A DNA stretch of 64,000 nt from Rhodocyclaceae bacterium. Its GTDB lineage: Bacteria > Pseudomonadota > Gammaproteobacteria > Burkholderiales > Rhodocyclaceae. The translations under genes were made by a program, and so were the position numbers. The stretch's first letter is position 1. Each line of letters opens with the position of its first letter. Shown in pieces: positions 24,936 through 33,141 of this stretch. The DNA is taken from NCBI GenBank assembly GCA_016791115.1, contig JAEUNL010000072.1, positions 1 through 64,000 of the forward strand, in the 5' to 3' direction. The notes under the pieces were generated by a model, which was not told the DNA's origin, made no database searches, and saw only the letters and a program-made list of their open reading frames with translations.

Positions 24936-25411
24936 AGCGGCTTCACCATCACGATGGCGTCCTCGCGGCCGTCGCGCGCCGGATAGTAGCCGCGCCGTGT
25001 GCCGACACGCACAAAGCCCGCGCTTTCATACAACGCCAGCGCCGCCGTGTTAGAGGGCCGCACTTCGAGGAAGAACTGCCGGGCACCGGCCTGTCGCGAC
25101 ATCTCGCACAAGTCGACGAGCAGTTGCCTGCCGCGGCCGGCGCCGCGCCATTCCACATCGATCGTGATGTTCAAGAGGTGGGCCTCGTCGAGCACCCTCA
25201 TCAGGACCGCATAGCCCAGCATCCCGCCCCGGTTGCGCAATACCCAGGCGCTGTGGCCCGCTGCCAGCGAGTCGGCGAAATTGCCGCGCGTCCAGGGAAA
25301 CTCGTAATTGCGCGCCTCGATGCGCGCGACTTCTTCGAGGTCGGCATCCTGCATGGGCTGGAGCGAGGCCGCCTCGGGAAGCCCGGTACGCGGAGCGGGC
25401 GTCGCGCTCAT
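24932..25411 (-). CDS. rimI: ribosomal-protein S18 alanine N-acetyltransferase RimI
   Basis: The 159-residue GNAT protein acetylates the N-terminal alanine of S18. It shows the GNAT motif A (ITIDVEWRGAGRGRQLLVDL, an RGxGxG-type acetyl-CoA loop) and motif B (FFLEVRPSNTAALALYESAGF), plus the RimI-typical end RRGYYPARDGREDAIVM. It overlaps tsaB by 4 bases and the glycosylase by 4, so the three form one coupled unit. The tsaB-rimI pairing is common in proteobacteria. Confidence 0.94.
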   Translation of the reverse strand: MSATPAPRTGLPEAASLQPMQDADLEEVARIEARNYEFPWTRGNFADSLAAGHSAWVLRNRGGMLGYAVLMRVLDEAHLLNITIDVEWRGAGRGRQLLVDLCEMSRQAGARQFFLEVRPSNTAALALYESAGFVRVGTRRGYYPARDGREDAIVMVKPL

Positions 25412-26103
25412 GCCCGTCCTCCGCGGGCCAGGCGTTCCGCCGTGGTCAGCGCAACCTTGTCGCGCACGTAAAGCGGCGCGGCAAACGCGGGATCGACAGC
25501 ACGCCCGCGCGAATATTCCAGCGCCCCGATACGGGCGACCCAGCCCGCTGTCGCGGTCAGGTCCGGGCGCATCGAGGCAGCGACGGGCGCGAACCGCGGC
25601 ACGAGAAGCTCAGCGTAGGTCTGGAAGGCCGAGCCGGCCGCGTTCCAGCGACCGGCTTCGGGCGGCTGCACCAGTTCCGGGGCCGCACAGGCCGGCTCGA
25701 TCAGGATGCGGGCCTCGTCACCGGTGACCGCGTAGGCGGCGAAATACATCTCGCGCATGCGCGCGTCGATGCCGACCCAGACTTCGCCGGGGCCGGCGGC
25801 AAGCGCGATGGCTTCGAGGCTGCAGGCCGCCACCACCGGCAGGTCCGCGCCCAGCGCCAGTCCCTGCGCGATGCCGCACGCCAGCCGAAGCCCGGTAAAG
25901 CTGCCGGGGCCGGCACCGAATGCGATCGCATCCAGGCTGGCAAGGCCGATCCCGGCCTCCGCCAGCATGGCGTGGATGGCCGGCAGGACCCACCCCGAGT
26001 GCGGCGTTCCGGCAGGCGCCCGCCGTTCAACGACGGCATCGCGGGCGAGCAAGGCGATCGACCCGGCTTCGGCCGAGGTCTCGATGGCGAGGATGGCAGG
26101 CAT
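25408..26103 (-). CDS. tsaB: tRNA threonylcarbamoyladenosine biosynthesis protein TsaB
   Basis: The 231-residue ASKHA-fold protein partners TsaD in forming t6A37 on tRNAs. It starts MPAILAIETSAEAGSIALL and contains HSGWVLPAIHAMLAEAG, GPGSFTGLRLACGIAQGL and WVGIDARMREMYF, all typical of TsaB. The frame is open to 26145, but the family start at 26103 is used. It is first in the tsaB-rimI-UDG unit and diverges from the signalling cluster across a region with a strong palindrome. Confidence 0.94.
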   Translation of the reverse strand: MPAILAIETSAEAGSIALLARDAVVERRAPAGTPHSGWVLPAIHAMLAEAGIGLASLDAIAFGAGPGSFTGLRLACGIAQGLALGADLPVVAACSLEAIALAAGPGEVWVGIDARMREMYFAAYAVTGDEARILIEPACAAPELVQPPEAGRWNAAGSAFQTYAELLVPRFAPVAASMRPDLTATAGWVARIGALEYSRGRAVDPAFAAPLYVRDKVALTTAERLARGGRA

Positions 26104-26169
26104 CGCCGCATTGTAAGCGAGCGTGACGGATTGCCCGGATTGCACGTCGGGTGACGTTGACGCCGAAAT

Positions 26170-26190
26170 AGTAAAAGTGATACTTTTACT
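26170..26190. promoter_or_regulatory. AT-rich 9-3-9 palindrome, candidate operator of the signalling cluster
   Basis: AGTAAAAGT-GAT-ACTTTTACT is a perfect 9-bp inverted repeat with a 3-base centre in an otherwise GC-rich region, 62 bases before the first codon of the HTH-REC gene. MerR- and excisionase-like proteins bind such sites, so it is a candidate autoregulatory operator. It could also serve tsaB on the other strand. Confidence 0.6.
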
Positions 26191-26252
26191 TCAACTGATA
26201 CCCCACCCCAACAGAGCACTGCCAAACATAACCACCACCCGGCCGCCAACTC

Positions 26253-26843
26253 ATGAGCAACGACCCTCTCCTGGACACCTGCACGACCCGCGAAGCGGCG
26301 GTCCTGCTCGGCGTTTCGCTGCGAACCGCACAGATCTGGGTGGAAGAAGGCGCCCTGCGCGCTTGGAAGACGCCCGGCGGCCACCGCCGCATCATCCGCA
26401 GTTCGGTGGATGATCTCTTGCGCAGCCGCGGGGCGGTTTTCCCGAAACAGAAGTACGAGATCCTCGCGGTCGAAGACGAGCCGATCCTGCGCCGCCTGTA
26501 CGAAGCGAAGCTCGGCGGCGTGGCGGACGCCCGTTTGCGCGTGGCCGAGAACGGCTACGAGGGTCTGATGCGCATCGGCGAGCATCGCCCCGACCTGCTG
26601 ATCACCGACCTGATGATGCCCGGCATGGACGGCTTCGAGCTGCTGCGTACCTTGCGCGAGATGCCGGAGCTGGCATCGATGCGGGTGATCGTCGTCACAT
26701 CGCTCGACGACGACGAGATCGCGGCGCGTGGCGGGCTGCCTGAGGGCGTCGCATTGTTCCACAAGCCGGTTTCACTGCCTCAACTGCTGCAACTCGTCGA
26801 GGCCTATCGCGAGATCGCCAATCCCGGCAGGACGGCGCCATGA
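26253..26843 (+). CDS. HTH (MerR/excisionase type) - receiver domain protein
   Basis: The 196-residue protein has an unusual order. The N-terminal helix-turn-helix, about residues 8-50, is of MerR/excisionase type (TTREAAVLLGVSLRTAQIW, then EGALRAWKTPGGHRRI). It is followed by a receiver domain, about residues 68-190 (EILAVEDEPILRRLYEAKL, phospho-acceptor Asp in LLITDLMMPGMDGFELL, Thr in VVTSLDD, Lys in LFHKPVSL). Most response regulators place the DNA-binding part at the C-terminus. It is the first gene of a co-directional signalling cluster and overlaps the next gene by 4 bases (ATGA). It is probably the transcription output of that cluster; its target genes are unknown. Confidence 0.9.
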   Translation: MSNDPLLDTCTTREAAVLLGVSLRTAQIWVEEGALRAWKTPGGHRRIIRSSVDDLLRSRGAVFPKQKYEILAVEDEPILRRLYEAKLGGVADARLRVAENGYEGLMRIGEHRPDLLITDLMMPGMDGFELLRTLREMPELASMRVIVVTSLDDDEIAARGGLPEGVALFHKPVSLPQLLQLVEAYREIANPGRTAP

Positions 26844-28006
26844 ACCCCTTGATGCGCGACATCTTCGAGGCCTTCCACGACGGCGTGGCCGTGGTCTCGC
26901 CGGAGGGCCTGGTCCGCTACGTGAATGCGAGCGGGGCCGAGATCATCGGCGCCATGCCCGGGCGTCCGCTGGTCCACGCCAAACTCAACCACGCGATCGA
27001 ACAGCTTGCCAAGGGCTACCAGATGCCGCCGCTGCGCGTGCCGCTGGAGGTGGACGGTTCCGGCCAGATTGCGACGCAGGCGATCCTGCTGCGCTCACCG
27101 GTCGGCACCGATTTCGTGATCGTGCTGCGCGACCTGGTCGAGGAGAACTTCTACCGCACCACGCTCGACAATTTCTACGCCTACGTCACCACCGACCTCG
27201 CGGACCCGATCGACCGCTACGCCGGACGCCTCGAGAGCGTGGAAAGACTGAGCGAGACCATTGGCGAAACGGAGCGCAAGGGCTTGGCCGATGCCGCTGC
27301 GGAAGGCCGAACGCTGGCGAGCCACCTGCGACGCATCAAGGACCTGGCACAGTTGTTCGGACATGCGCCGCTGATGGCGGACGAGCGCCTGCCGCTGCAA
27401 GGCTTGCTCGAATTCGCGCTGTCGGAGTTCGCCAACTCGCTCACCAGCCGGCGCGTCGAACTGAAGTTCTCGGTCGCGCCGGAACAACTGCCGCCGATCT
27501 ACGGCAGCCGCGAGTGGCTCGGCCGCGCGATCGCCGAATTCCTCGACAACGCCGCCAAACACACGCACCCGGAAGGCCATGTCGAAATCAAGGCGCACGT
27601 CACCGGCACGCACGTGGCGCTGATCTGCCGCAACCAGGGCCCGACGCTCGGCTCGCGCGCCCGCGAACGGATCCAGACGCCGTTCAATGCGCCGCCCGGC
27701 AGCAAACCCGGCGCGGCGCCCAAGGCGGGCGCGCCACGCAGGTCGGCGCGCATCGGCTTGGCGATCTGCCGCAAGATCCTCGAACTGCACGGCGGCGCGA
27801 TCAAGATCACCGAAGGTGACGAGAACGACATCATGGAGTTCGTCATGGAGCTGCCGACCGGTGCGCCGACCCGCGACACGCACCTGCTCGACATCGCCCA
27901 GGCACAGCGCTACGCCTCGGACATGGCGCGCCTGATGGCGCGGCGCGCGCAGCAGGCCAAACCCGCCCCGACCCCCGGCGACGCGACGACAACGCCGAAC
28001 CACTGA
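26840..28006 (+). CDS. PAS-containing histidine-kinase-like protein lacking the phospho-acceptor His
   Basis: The 388-residue soluble protein has an N-terminal PAS-like region (FEAFHDGVAVVSPEGLVRYVN) and a two-helix dimerisation-like region. There the H-box reads FYAYVTTDLADPIDRY instead of the usual FxAxVSHELRTPL, so the phosphorylated His is replaced by Thr. A GHKL ATPase domain follows with an N box (WLGRAIAEFLDNAAKH) and a G2-like box (RIGLAICRKILELHGG). The G1 motif DxGxG reads RNQGPTLG, without the Asp. Catalysis is therefore doubtful; it may be a scaffold, a phosphatase or an ATP sensor for the partner regulators. Its start overlaps the HTH-REC stop. The C-terminus is Ala/Pro/Thr-rich. 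Confidence 0.88.
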   Translation: MNPLMRDIFEAFHDGVAVVSPEGLVRYVNASGAEIIGAMPGRPLVHAKLNHAIEQLAKGYQMPPLRVPLEVDGSGQIATQAILLRSPVGTDFVIVLRDLVEENFYRTTLDNFYAYVTTDLADPIDRYAGRLESVERLSETIGETERKGLADAAAEGRTLASHLRRIKDLAQLFGHAPLMADERLPLQGLLEFALSEFANSLTSRRVELKFSVAPEQLPPIYGSREWLGRAIAEFLDNAAKHTHPEGHVEIKAHVTGTHVALICRNQGPTLGSRARERIQTPFNAPPGSKPGAAPKAGAPRRSARIGLAICRKILELHGGAIKITEGDENDIMEFVMELPTGAPTRDTHLLDIAQAQRYASDMARLMARRAQQAKPAPTPGDATTTPNH

Positions 28007-28037
28007 CGCCACAGCAGCACCCGCACGGAGAGACCCC

Positions 28038-28427
28038 ATGAGACGCAAGATACTGATAGTCGAGGACCAGCCGGACATCCGCACACTGATCCGCATGACC
28101 CTCGACTTCGGCGATTACGAGTTGCACGAAGCCGACAACGGCGACAACGGGCTGCTGATGGCGCAACGCGTCCAGCCGGACCTGATGTTGCTTGACGTGA
28201 TGATGCCCGGCTCGCTGGACGGCCTCCAGGTATGCCAGAAGCTCAAGACCGATCCCCGCTACGCGAACATCCGCATCGTCCTGCTGACGGCGCGGGGACA
28301 GAAGAGCGACATCGAGGCCGGTGAACGTGCCGGTGCCAACGCCTACCTGACCAAACCGTTCAGCCCGCTGGAACTGCTCGACCGGATCGAGCAGCTGCTT
28401 TCCGAAACGCCGGCTGCGACGCACTGA
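28038..28427 (+). CDS. single-domain response regulator (receiver only), first copy
   Basis: The 129-residue CheY-like protein consists of a receiver domain alone: acidic pair in ILIVEDQPDIRTLI, phospho-acceptor Asp in LMLLDVMMPGSLDGL, Thr in VLLTARGQ, Lys in YLTKPFSPLELL. It has no output domain, so it must act by protein contact or as a phosphorelay step. It lies 31 bases after the kinase-like gene and 13 bases before a second receiver gene with the same SLDG/RIDG insertion after the MPG turn. Confidence 0.92.
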   Translation: MRRKILIVEDQPDIRTLIRMTLDFGDYELHEADNGDNGLLMAQRVQPDLMLLDVMMPGSLDGLQVCQKLKTDPRYANIRIVLLTARGQKSDIEAGERAGANAYLTKPFSPLELLDRIEQLLSETPAATH

Positions 28428-28440
28428 GGGAGAAACCGCG

Positions 28441-28833
28441 ATGCCAAAGACGATGCTGGTTGTCGATGACCAGAGCGATGTGCGGGACTACGTGCGCATG
28501 GCTCTCGATGTCGAGCGCCATCGAACCTACGAGGCGAGCAACGGCGAAGACGCCCTGCTCATGGCGCAGAGCCTGCGGCCGGACTGCGTGTTCCTCGACA
28601 TCCGGATGCCGGGCCGCATCGACGGCCTCGACGTGTGCAGCCGGATCAAGGCCGACGCGGCCCTGCGCGACACCTACGTCGTGATCATCACGGCATACGG
28701 CGAACGCGATGTGGTCGAGGCGGTCGAGCGCGCCGGCGCGGACGCATGCCTGATCAAGCCCTTCACGTTCGACATGCTGCTCACGGCTGCGGATCGTGCG
28801 GCACGTCACCGCACCCACCCGACGCTGTCCTGA
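28441..28833 (+). CDS. single-domain response regulator (receiver only), second copy
   Basis: The 130-residue receiver protein resembles its upstream neighbour (VVDDQSDVRDYVRMALDVE, Asp in VFLDIRMPGRIDGL, Thr in IITAYGE, Lys in LIKPFTFDMLL). The two are probably products of a duplication. A GGGAGAAACC box lies before the ATG. It sits between the first receiver and the large LOV kinase, whose receiver-less architecture needs an external phospho-acceptor such as this protein. Confidence 0.92.
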   Translation: MPKTMLVVDDQSDVRDYVRMALDVERHRTYEASNGEDALLMAQSLRPDCVFLDIRMPGRIDGLDVCSRIKADAALRDTYVVIITAYGERDVVEAVERAGADACLIKPFTFDMLLTAADRAARHRTHPTLS

Positions 28834-28860
28834 GGCAGGCCGCCCGACCCGGAGAGATCG

Positions 28861-31830
28861 ATGAACGAGCAGAAATTCGACGACGCCGGCCGATCCGGCC
28901 GCTTCAACCCCGGCCGGATCGGGCGCAGCCTGCGGCCGGTGATCGGGCGCAACGCGGCCTGGATGGTGCTGGTGATCGGCACGATTACGTCGCTTGCAAC
29001 ATTGCTCTTCTTCCTCAGTGCGGCGCAGACCAACTTGCGCGAGCGCTTCAACAACGAAGTGAATCAGATTCAGAACCTGCTGCAGCGCCGGTTGATTGCC
29101 CACGAGATGGTGCTCAGGGGCGGCGCGGGCTTGTTCGATTCGCAGATTGAAGTCGACCGCAACGAATGGAAGCAGTACATCGCGGCGCTCGACCTCGACC
29201 GCAACTATCCCGGCGTGCTCGGCGTCGGATTCTCGAAGCGCATCCGTGCCGAGGACAGGGCCGAACATGAGGATGCCATCCGCAGCGAGGGCTTTGCCGA
29301 CTACGCGATACGACCGGCCGGCGAGCGCGCCGAATACACCAGCATCATCTACCTCGAACCCTTCTCGGGCCGCAATCTGCGGGCCTTCGGCTTTGACATG
29401 TTCTCTGAGCCGGTGCGGCAGGAGGCCATGAGCCGCGCCAGGGACAGCGGCCTTGCCGCCATGTCCGGCAGGGTGACGCTGGTCCAGGAAGGCAAGCACG
29501 ATGTCCAGCCCGGCATGCTGCTCTACTACCCCGTCTATCGCCGGACGATGCCGCACGGCACGGTGGAGGAACGGCGCGAAGCCCTGCTCGGTTACGTCTA
29601 CAGCCCCTACCGTGCCCATGACCTGTTCGGCAGCCTGCTGAAAGGATTCGGCGAGCGGGTTGGAATCGAGATCTTCGACGGCCAATCGACCGACCGCGAA
29701 TCCCTGCTCTTCGCCACCCCCGGCATCGAGGCGCTGGATGACCCGTCACTGATGACAACGCGCACGGTCGAGATTGCAGGCCGCCTCTGGTCGTTCCGTG
29801 TTCGTTCTGCACCCGCCATCGAGGCAACCAGCGAACTCAGCGCGGCATGGATCATCCCGCTGCTGGGACTCGCCGTCACGCTGGCCCTGTTCTTCATCGC
29901 CCGCTCGCTGACGACGATGAGCCGGCGCGCCCACCAGCTGGCCAAGGACATGACGCGCGAACTGGGCTTGTCCGAATCGCGCCTGCGCACCATCCTGGAC
30001 ACCGTCGCGGACGGCATCATCACGCTCGACGAGAACCGTCGCATTACGTCCTTCAGTCGCGCTGCGACGCGCATCTTCGGCTACGAGGAAGACCAGGCGA
30101 TCGGCCTGTCGATCGAGTGCCTCGTCCCGGACGTCACGGAACAGTGGCTGGGCGAACAGATGTTTGCCGGTTCGTCGGCTGCCGGCACGACCGAATCGTT
30201 CCACGGCGAGGTCGTGGCGGAGCGGCATGAAGGCACGCGCTTCCCGGTCGCGCTTTCGATCAGCCGCTATCGGGAGCGCAACCACGCGCTCTACACGTGC
30301 ACGGTGCGCGACATCACCGAGAAGAAGATGGCCGAAGCCCAACTGCTGCTGCGCGAACGGGCGCTCGAATCGTCCGGCAACGGCATCGTGATCTCCGACA
30401 TGACGCTGCCGAACCAGCCGCTGATCTATGCAAATCCGGCCTTCGAGCGCATCACCGGTTTCAGCCCCTACGAAGTCATCGGACGCAACTGCCGGTTCCT
30501 CCAGGGCCTCGACGGCGACCAGCCGGCACTCGAGGAGTTGCGCGTCGCAATCGCAGCCAGCCAGCCGTGCACGGTCGTCCTGCGCAACTACCGCAAGGAT
30601 GGCACGCCGTTCTGGAACGAACTGTCGATCGCGCCAGTGCTCGATGGGAACGGGCGTGCTACGCACTATGTCGGCGTGCAGAACGACATCAGCGAGCGCA
30701 TGGAATCGGAACAGACGCTGATGATCCGCACCCACCGCCTCGATGCGGTCTTCTCGCTGTCGTCCGACGGCTTTGCCGCCTTCGACGAACTGGGGCGGCT
30801 CACCATCGCGAACCCCGCGCTCCTGAGAATGACCGGCATGGAGCTCGACGACGTGATCGGCCTTTCGGAGGCGGAGTTCGACATCCGCATGGCAGCGCTG
30901 TGCGATCCCTCGCAGCCCTACGTCCCGCTGTCCGAAGCGCTCGCGGAAGCCATCGCCCTGCAGGCGACCAGCGGCGAGCAATCGCGCCAGTTCGGTGTCA
31001 GCACGTTGTTCCTGATCAGCCCCGAGCGTCGCATCGTCGAGCGCAACGTGCGGCTTTCCGAATCCGATCAGCACGAGAAGGTGCTTTATTTCCGCGATAT
31101 CACGCGTGAGGCCGAAGTGGATCGCATGAAGAGCGAGTTCCTCAGCACCGCAGCGCACGAACTGCGCACACCGATGGCATCGATCTTCGGTTTCGCCGAG
31201 CTGCTGCTCAAGCGCGACTACGACGAAGCCACGCGCCGCCGCCTGCTCGACACGATCCATCGCCAGGCCCAGCTGCTGATCAACCTGGTCAACGAGCTGC
31301 TCGACCTCGCGCGCATCGAGGCCCGCGCGGGCAAGGATTTCCGCCGCCGCGTGCAGCCGATCCGTCCCGTGATCGAGAACACCGTCGCCTCGCTGCTCGT
31401 ATCGAACGACGCGCGGCGTGTGCGCGTGGTCGACGACGCGAACCTGCCGCAACTCAACGTGGATCACGAGAAGATTCAGCAGGCGCTGACCAATGTCCTG
31501 TCCAACGCCTACAAGTATTCGCCCTACGGCGGCAACATCGAGCTGAGCACGCTGGAGGACACACGCAACGGACGGCCGATGTTCGGCATTCGCGTCAGGG
31601 ACGAAGGCATCGGCATGACACCCGAGCAGCTTGCGCGCGTGTTCGAGCGGTTCTTCCGTGCCGACCCTTCCGGGAACATTCCCGGCACCGGACTCGGCAT
31701 GGCGCTGGTCCAGGAGATCATCGAGCTGCACGGTGGCAGCGTCGATGTGCAGAGTGAATTCGGCAAAGGAACCATCGTCACGCTCTGGCTGCCGCTGATC
31801 GACGAAAACCTCGAGCAGCTTGCTGCCTGA
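28861..31830 (+). CDS. CHASE-PAS-LOV-PAS sensor histidine kinase (probable blue-light photoreceptor)
   Basis: The 989-residue protein has a membrane helix at about 33-53, a periplasmic CHASE domain ([31 protein letters not shown]) and a second helix at about 330-348. A PAS domain follows at about 370-480 ([19 protein letters not shown]). The next, at about 495-620, is a LOV-type [12 protein letters not shown] with Cys544, then [13 protein letters not shown] and YVGVQNDIS, the full set of flavin-binding and photo-adduct residues. A third PAS covers about 630-740. The kinase core has the H-box [20 protein letters not shown] box [15 protein letters not shown]1 RDEGIGM and G2 [18 protein letters not shown]. 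It lacks a receiver; two stand-alone receivers are encoded just upstream. GGAGAGATCG precedes the ATG. Confidence 0.93.
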   Translation: MNEQKFDDAGRSGRFNPGRIGRSLRPVIGRNAAWMVLVIGTITSLATLLFFLSAAQTNLRERFNNEVNQIQNLLQRRLIAHEMVLRGGAGLFDSQIEVDRNEWKQYIAALDLDRNYPGVLGVGFSKRIRAEDRAEHEDAIRSEGFADYAIRPAGERAEYTSIIYLEPFSGRNLRAFGFDMFSEPVRQEAMSRARDSGLAAMSGRVTLVQEGKHDVQPGMLLYYPVYRRTMPHGTVEERREALLGYVYSPYRAHDLFGSLLKGFGERVGIEIFDGQSTDRESLLFATPGIEALDDPSLMTTRTVEIAGRLWSFRVRSAPAIEATSELSAAWIIPLLGLAVTLALFFIARSLTTMSRRAHQLAKDMTRELGLSESRLRTILDTVADGIITLDENRRITSFSRAATRIFGYEEDQAIGLSIECLVPDVTEQWLGEQMFAGSSAAGTTESFHGEVVAERHEGTRFPVALSISRYRERNHALYTCTVRDITEKKMAEAQLLLRERALESSGNGIVISDMTLPNQPLIYANPAFERITGFSPYEVIGRNCRFLQGLDGDQPALEELRVAIAASQPCTVVLRNYRKDGTPFWNELSIAPVLDGNGRATHYVGVQNDISERMESEQTLMIRTHRLDAVFSLSSDGFAAFDELGRLTIANPALLRMTGMELDDVIGLSEAEFDIRMAALCDPSQPYVPLSEALAEAIALQATSGEQSRQFGVSTLFLISPERRIVERNVRLSESDQHEKVLYFRDITREAEVDRMKSEFLSTAAHELRTPMASIFGFAELLLKRDYDEATRRRLLDTIHRQAQLLINLVNELLDLARIEARAGKDFRRRVQPIRPVIENTVASLLVSNDARRVRVVDDANLPQLNVDHEKIQQALTNVLSNAYKYSPYGGNIELSTLEDTRNGRPMFGIRVRDEGIGMTPEQLARVFERFFRADPSGNIPGTGLGMALVQEIIELHGGSVDVQSEFGKGTIVTLWLPLIDENLEQLAA

Positions 31831-31850
31831 AATTGCCGCAAGGACACGCC

Positions 31851-32300
31851 ATGAAGACCTTCGATTTCCAGACGACCGCAGCAACGGCCGTCGGCCCGAA
31901 CCGCATCTGCCGCCAGCTCGGCGAGTGGATCGAAAGCGTTCTCGACGCCTACGAGTTGCCGGCCGAGCACGGCGCCACGCTGGAGCGCATCCTCAACGAG
32001 ATCCGCCTCAATCCCGAGCGCATCGTCGCACTCGAAGTGGGCCGGCTGATGCACTTCTTCGAACGCAACGGCCTGATCACCGACAAGACGCCGCTGGCCG
32101 ACGAGGCGATCCAGCACCTGATCGAATGCGGCCGGACCGGCAACATCGACAGCGAACAGGGAGAATTGCGGCAGTGGTTCCGCAAGCATTACTTCTGGGC
32201 GACGACGACGACCACGATCGAGGTCGCCGCAGCCCAGGGCGAGGACGCCGACGAACTGATCCAGCGCTACTTCCGCAGTTGCCAGCCCGCCAGTGCCTGA
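31851..32300 (+). CDS. conserved hypothetical protein at the end of the signalling cluster
   Basis: I do not recognise this 149-residue protein. It is soluble, acidic and mostly helical, with [19 protein letters not shown]-type and [22 protein letters not shown] stretches, and a Thr run ([14 protein letters not shown]). It begins 20 bases after the LOV kinase stop with AAGGA before the ATG, so it is probably co-transcribed and could be an accessory of the kinase. The frame opens at 31833, but the ATG at 31851 has the better ribosome-binding site. Confidence 0.78.
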   Translation: MKTFDFQTTAATAVGPNRICRQLGEWIESVLDAYELPAEHGATLERILNEIRLNPERIVALEVGRLMHFFERNGLITDKTPLADEAIQHLIECGRTGNIDSEQGELRQWFRKHYFWATTTTTIEVAAAQGEDADELIQRYFRSCQPASA

Positions 32301-32306
32301 GCGCGC

Positions 32307-32525
32307 TCAGCGCAGGCGCCGGGCAGTGAATTCGTCCTCGATGTTGTCGCGGAAATAGCTCGACATCGAGCCGGACGTCGATAACCGGCGCCAGGCCTCC
32401 TGCCCGACACCCTGGTACTGCACCACCCTGCCGTCGTCGAACTCGACCTGCAGCACGCGTCCGCCGGCGTCATAGCCGATCGCGCGCAACTTGCCGGAAC
32501 TCACTTTCTTCATCTCGATCGCCAT
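32307..32525 (-). CDS. KTSC-domain small protein
   Basis: The 72-residue protein matches the KTSC domain: KVSSGKLRAIGYDAGGRVLQ, then VEFDDGRVVQYQGV and YFRDNIEDEF. Such small proteins are of unknown function, sometimes fused to nucleic-acid enzymes. It is convergent with the unknown gene at 31851 and followed upstream by the 32570-32881 gene on the same strand. A start at MKKVSSGKL four codons later is possible. Confidence 0.85.
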   Translation of the reverse strand: MAIEMKKVSSGKLRAIGYDAGGRVLQVEFDDGRVVQYQGVGQEAWRRLSTSGSMSSYFRDNIEDEFTARRLR

Positions 32526-32569
32526 ACCGGCCTCGCGCGAAATGCCTGTTGGTGTGGTGCAGCGAACGG

Positions 32570-32881
32570 CTACTCGTCGCGAAAGCGCCGCGGCCGCCGA
32601 TAAATGTCGCGACCGGCTTCGTCGATGTCGCGCCTGAGCTGCTGGCGCTGCTCGTCGGACAGGCGCCGCTGGCGCCGTTCGTCACGCATTGTTTCGCGCT
32701 CGTCCCGAGCGCGCCCGCGATCGGGAAAAGAAAACCGGTCCGCGAACCGATCGCCGCCGCGCCCGTCCCGGCCACGCTCGGCCAGAACGTCCCCCGCAGC
32801 GAGAAAACCGCAAACCGCCAGCGCGACGAGCCCGTACAGGGCGCGCCGCCTGGAAGTACCATGAGTCGAGTCTGCAGCCAT
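32570..32881 (-). CDS. small exported basic protein of unknown function
   Basis: The 103-residue product has a signal peptide (RRRALYGLVALAVCGFLAAG, cleavage near VLAERG) and a mature part rich in Arg, Asp and Glu (ETMRDERRQRRLSDEQRQQL). It contains no Cys after the signal. The charged helical repeat suggests a periplasmic protein. I know no family. It may form a unit with the KTSC gene 44 bases downstream. Confidence 0.65.
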   Translation of the reverse strand: MAADSTHGTSRRRALYGLVALAVCGFLAAGDVLAERGRDGRGGDRFADRFSFPDRGRARDERETMRDERRQRRLSDEQRQQLRRDIDEAGRDIYRRPRRFRDE

Positions 32882-33141
32882 CGCGTTCGAATTCGCCTTT
32901 CAATGCCCGCAATCCGCGGGCGGACCGATTGTAGCGACCCTTCCGTGCCCTGTTAAGATTCTGCTTCAACCGGTCGTCTCGAAATGCCGGTGAGCCTTTC
33001 GCACAATGCTCGGCCGGCCGTGTAAGCAGACTATGAGCTGCCCGCCGCGCAGTGTAAGTCTTTGTAACCGGACCATGTCCTGCAAACATCCGGAAACCGT
33101 GCCGCGTGCAGGCTTTCGTCCGATGACGGTACCATAGGCAC

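Noticed and set aside
29746-31884. 712-residue minus-strand open frame opposite the LOV kinase
   Set aside because: It is antisense to a protein with complete kinase and LOV motifs, and its composition is typical of a GC-rich shadow frame.
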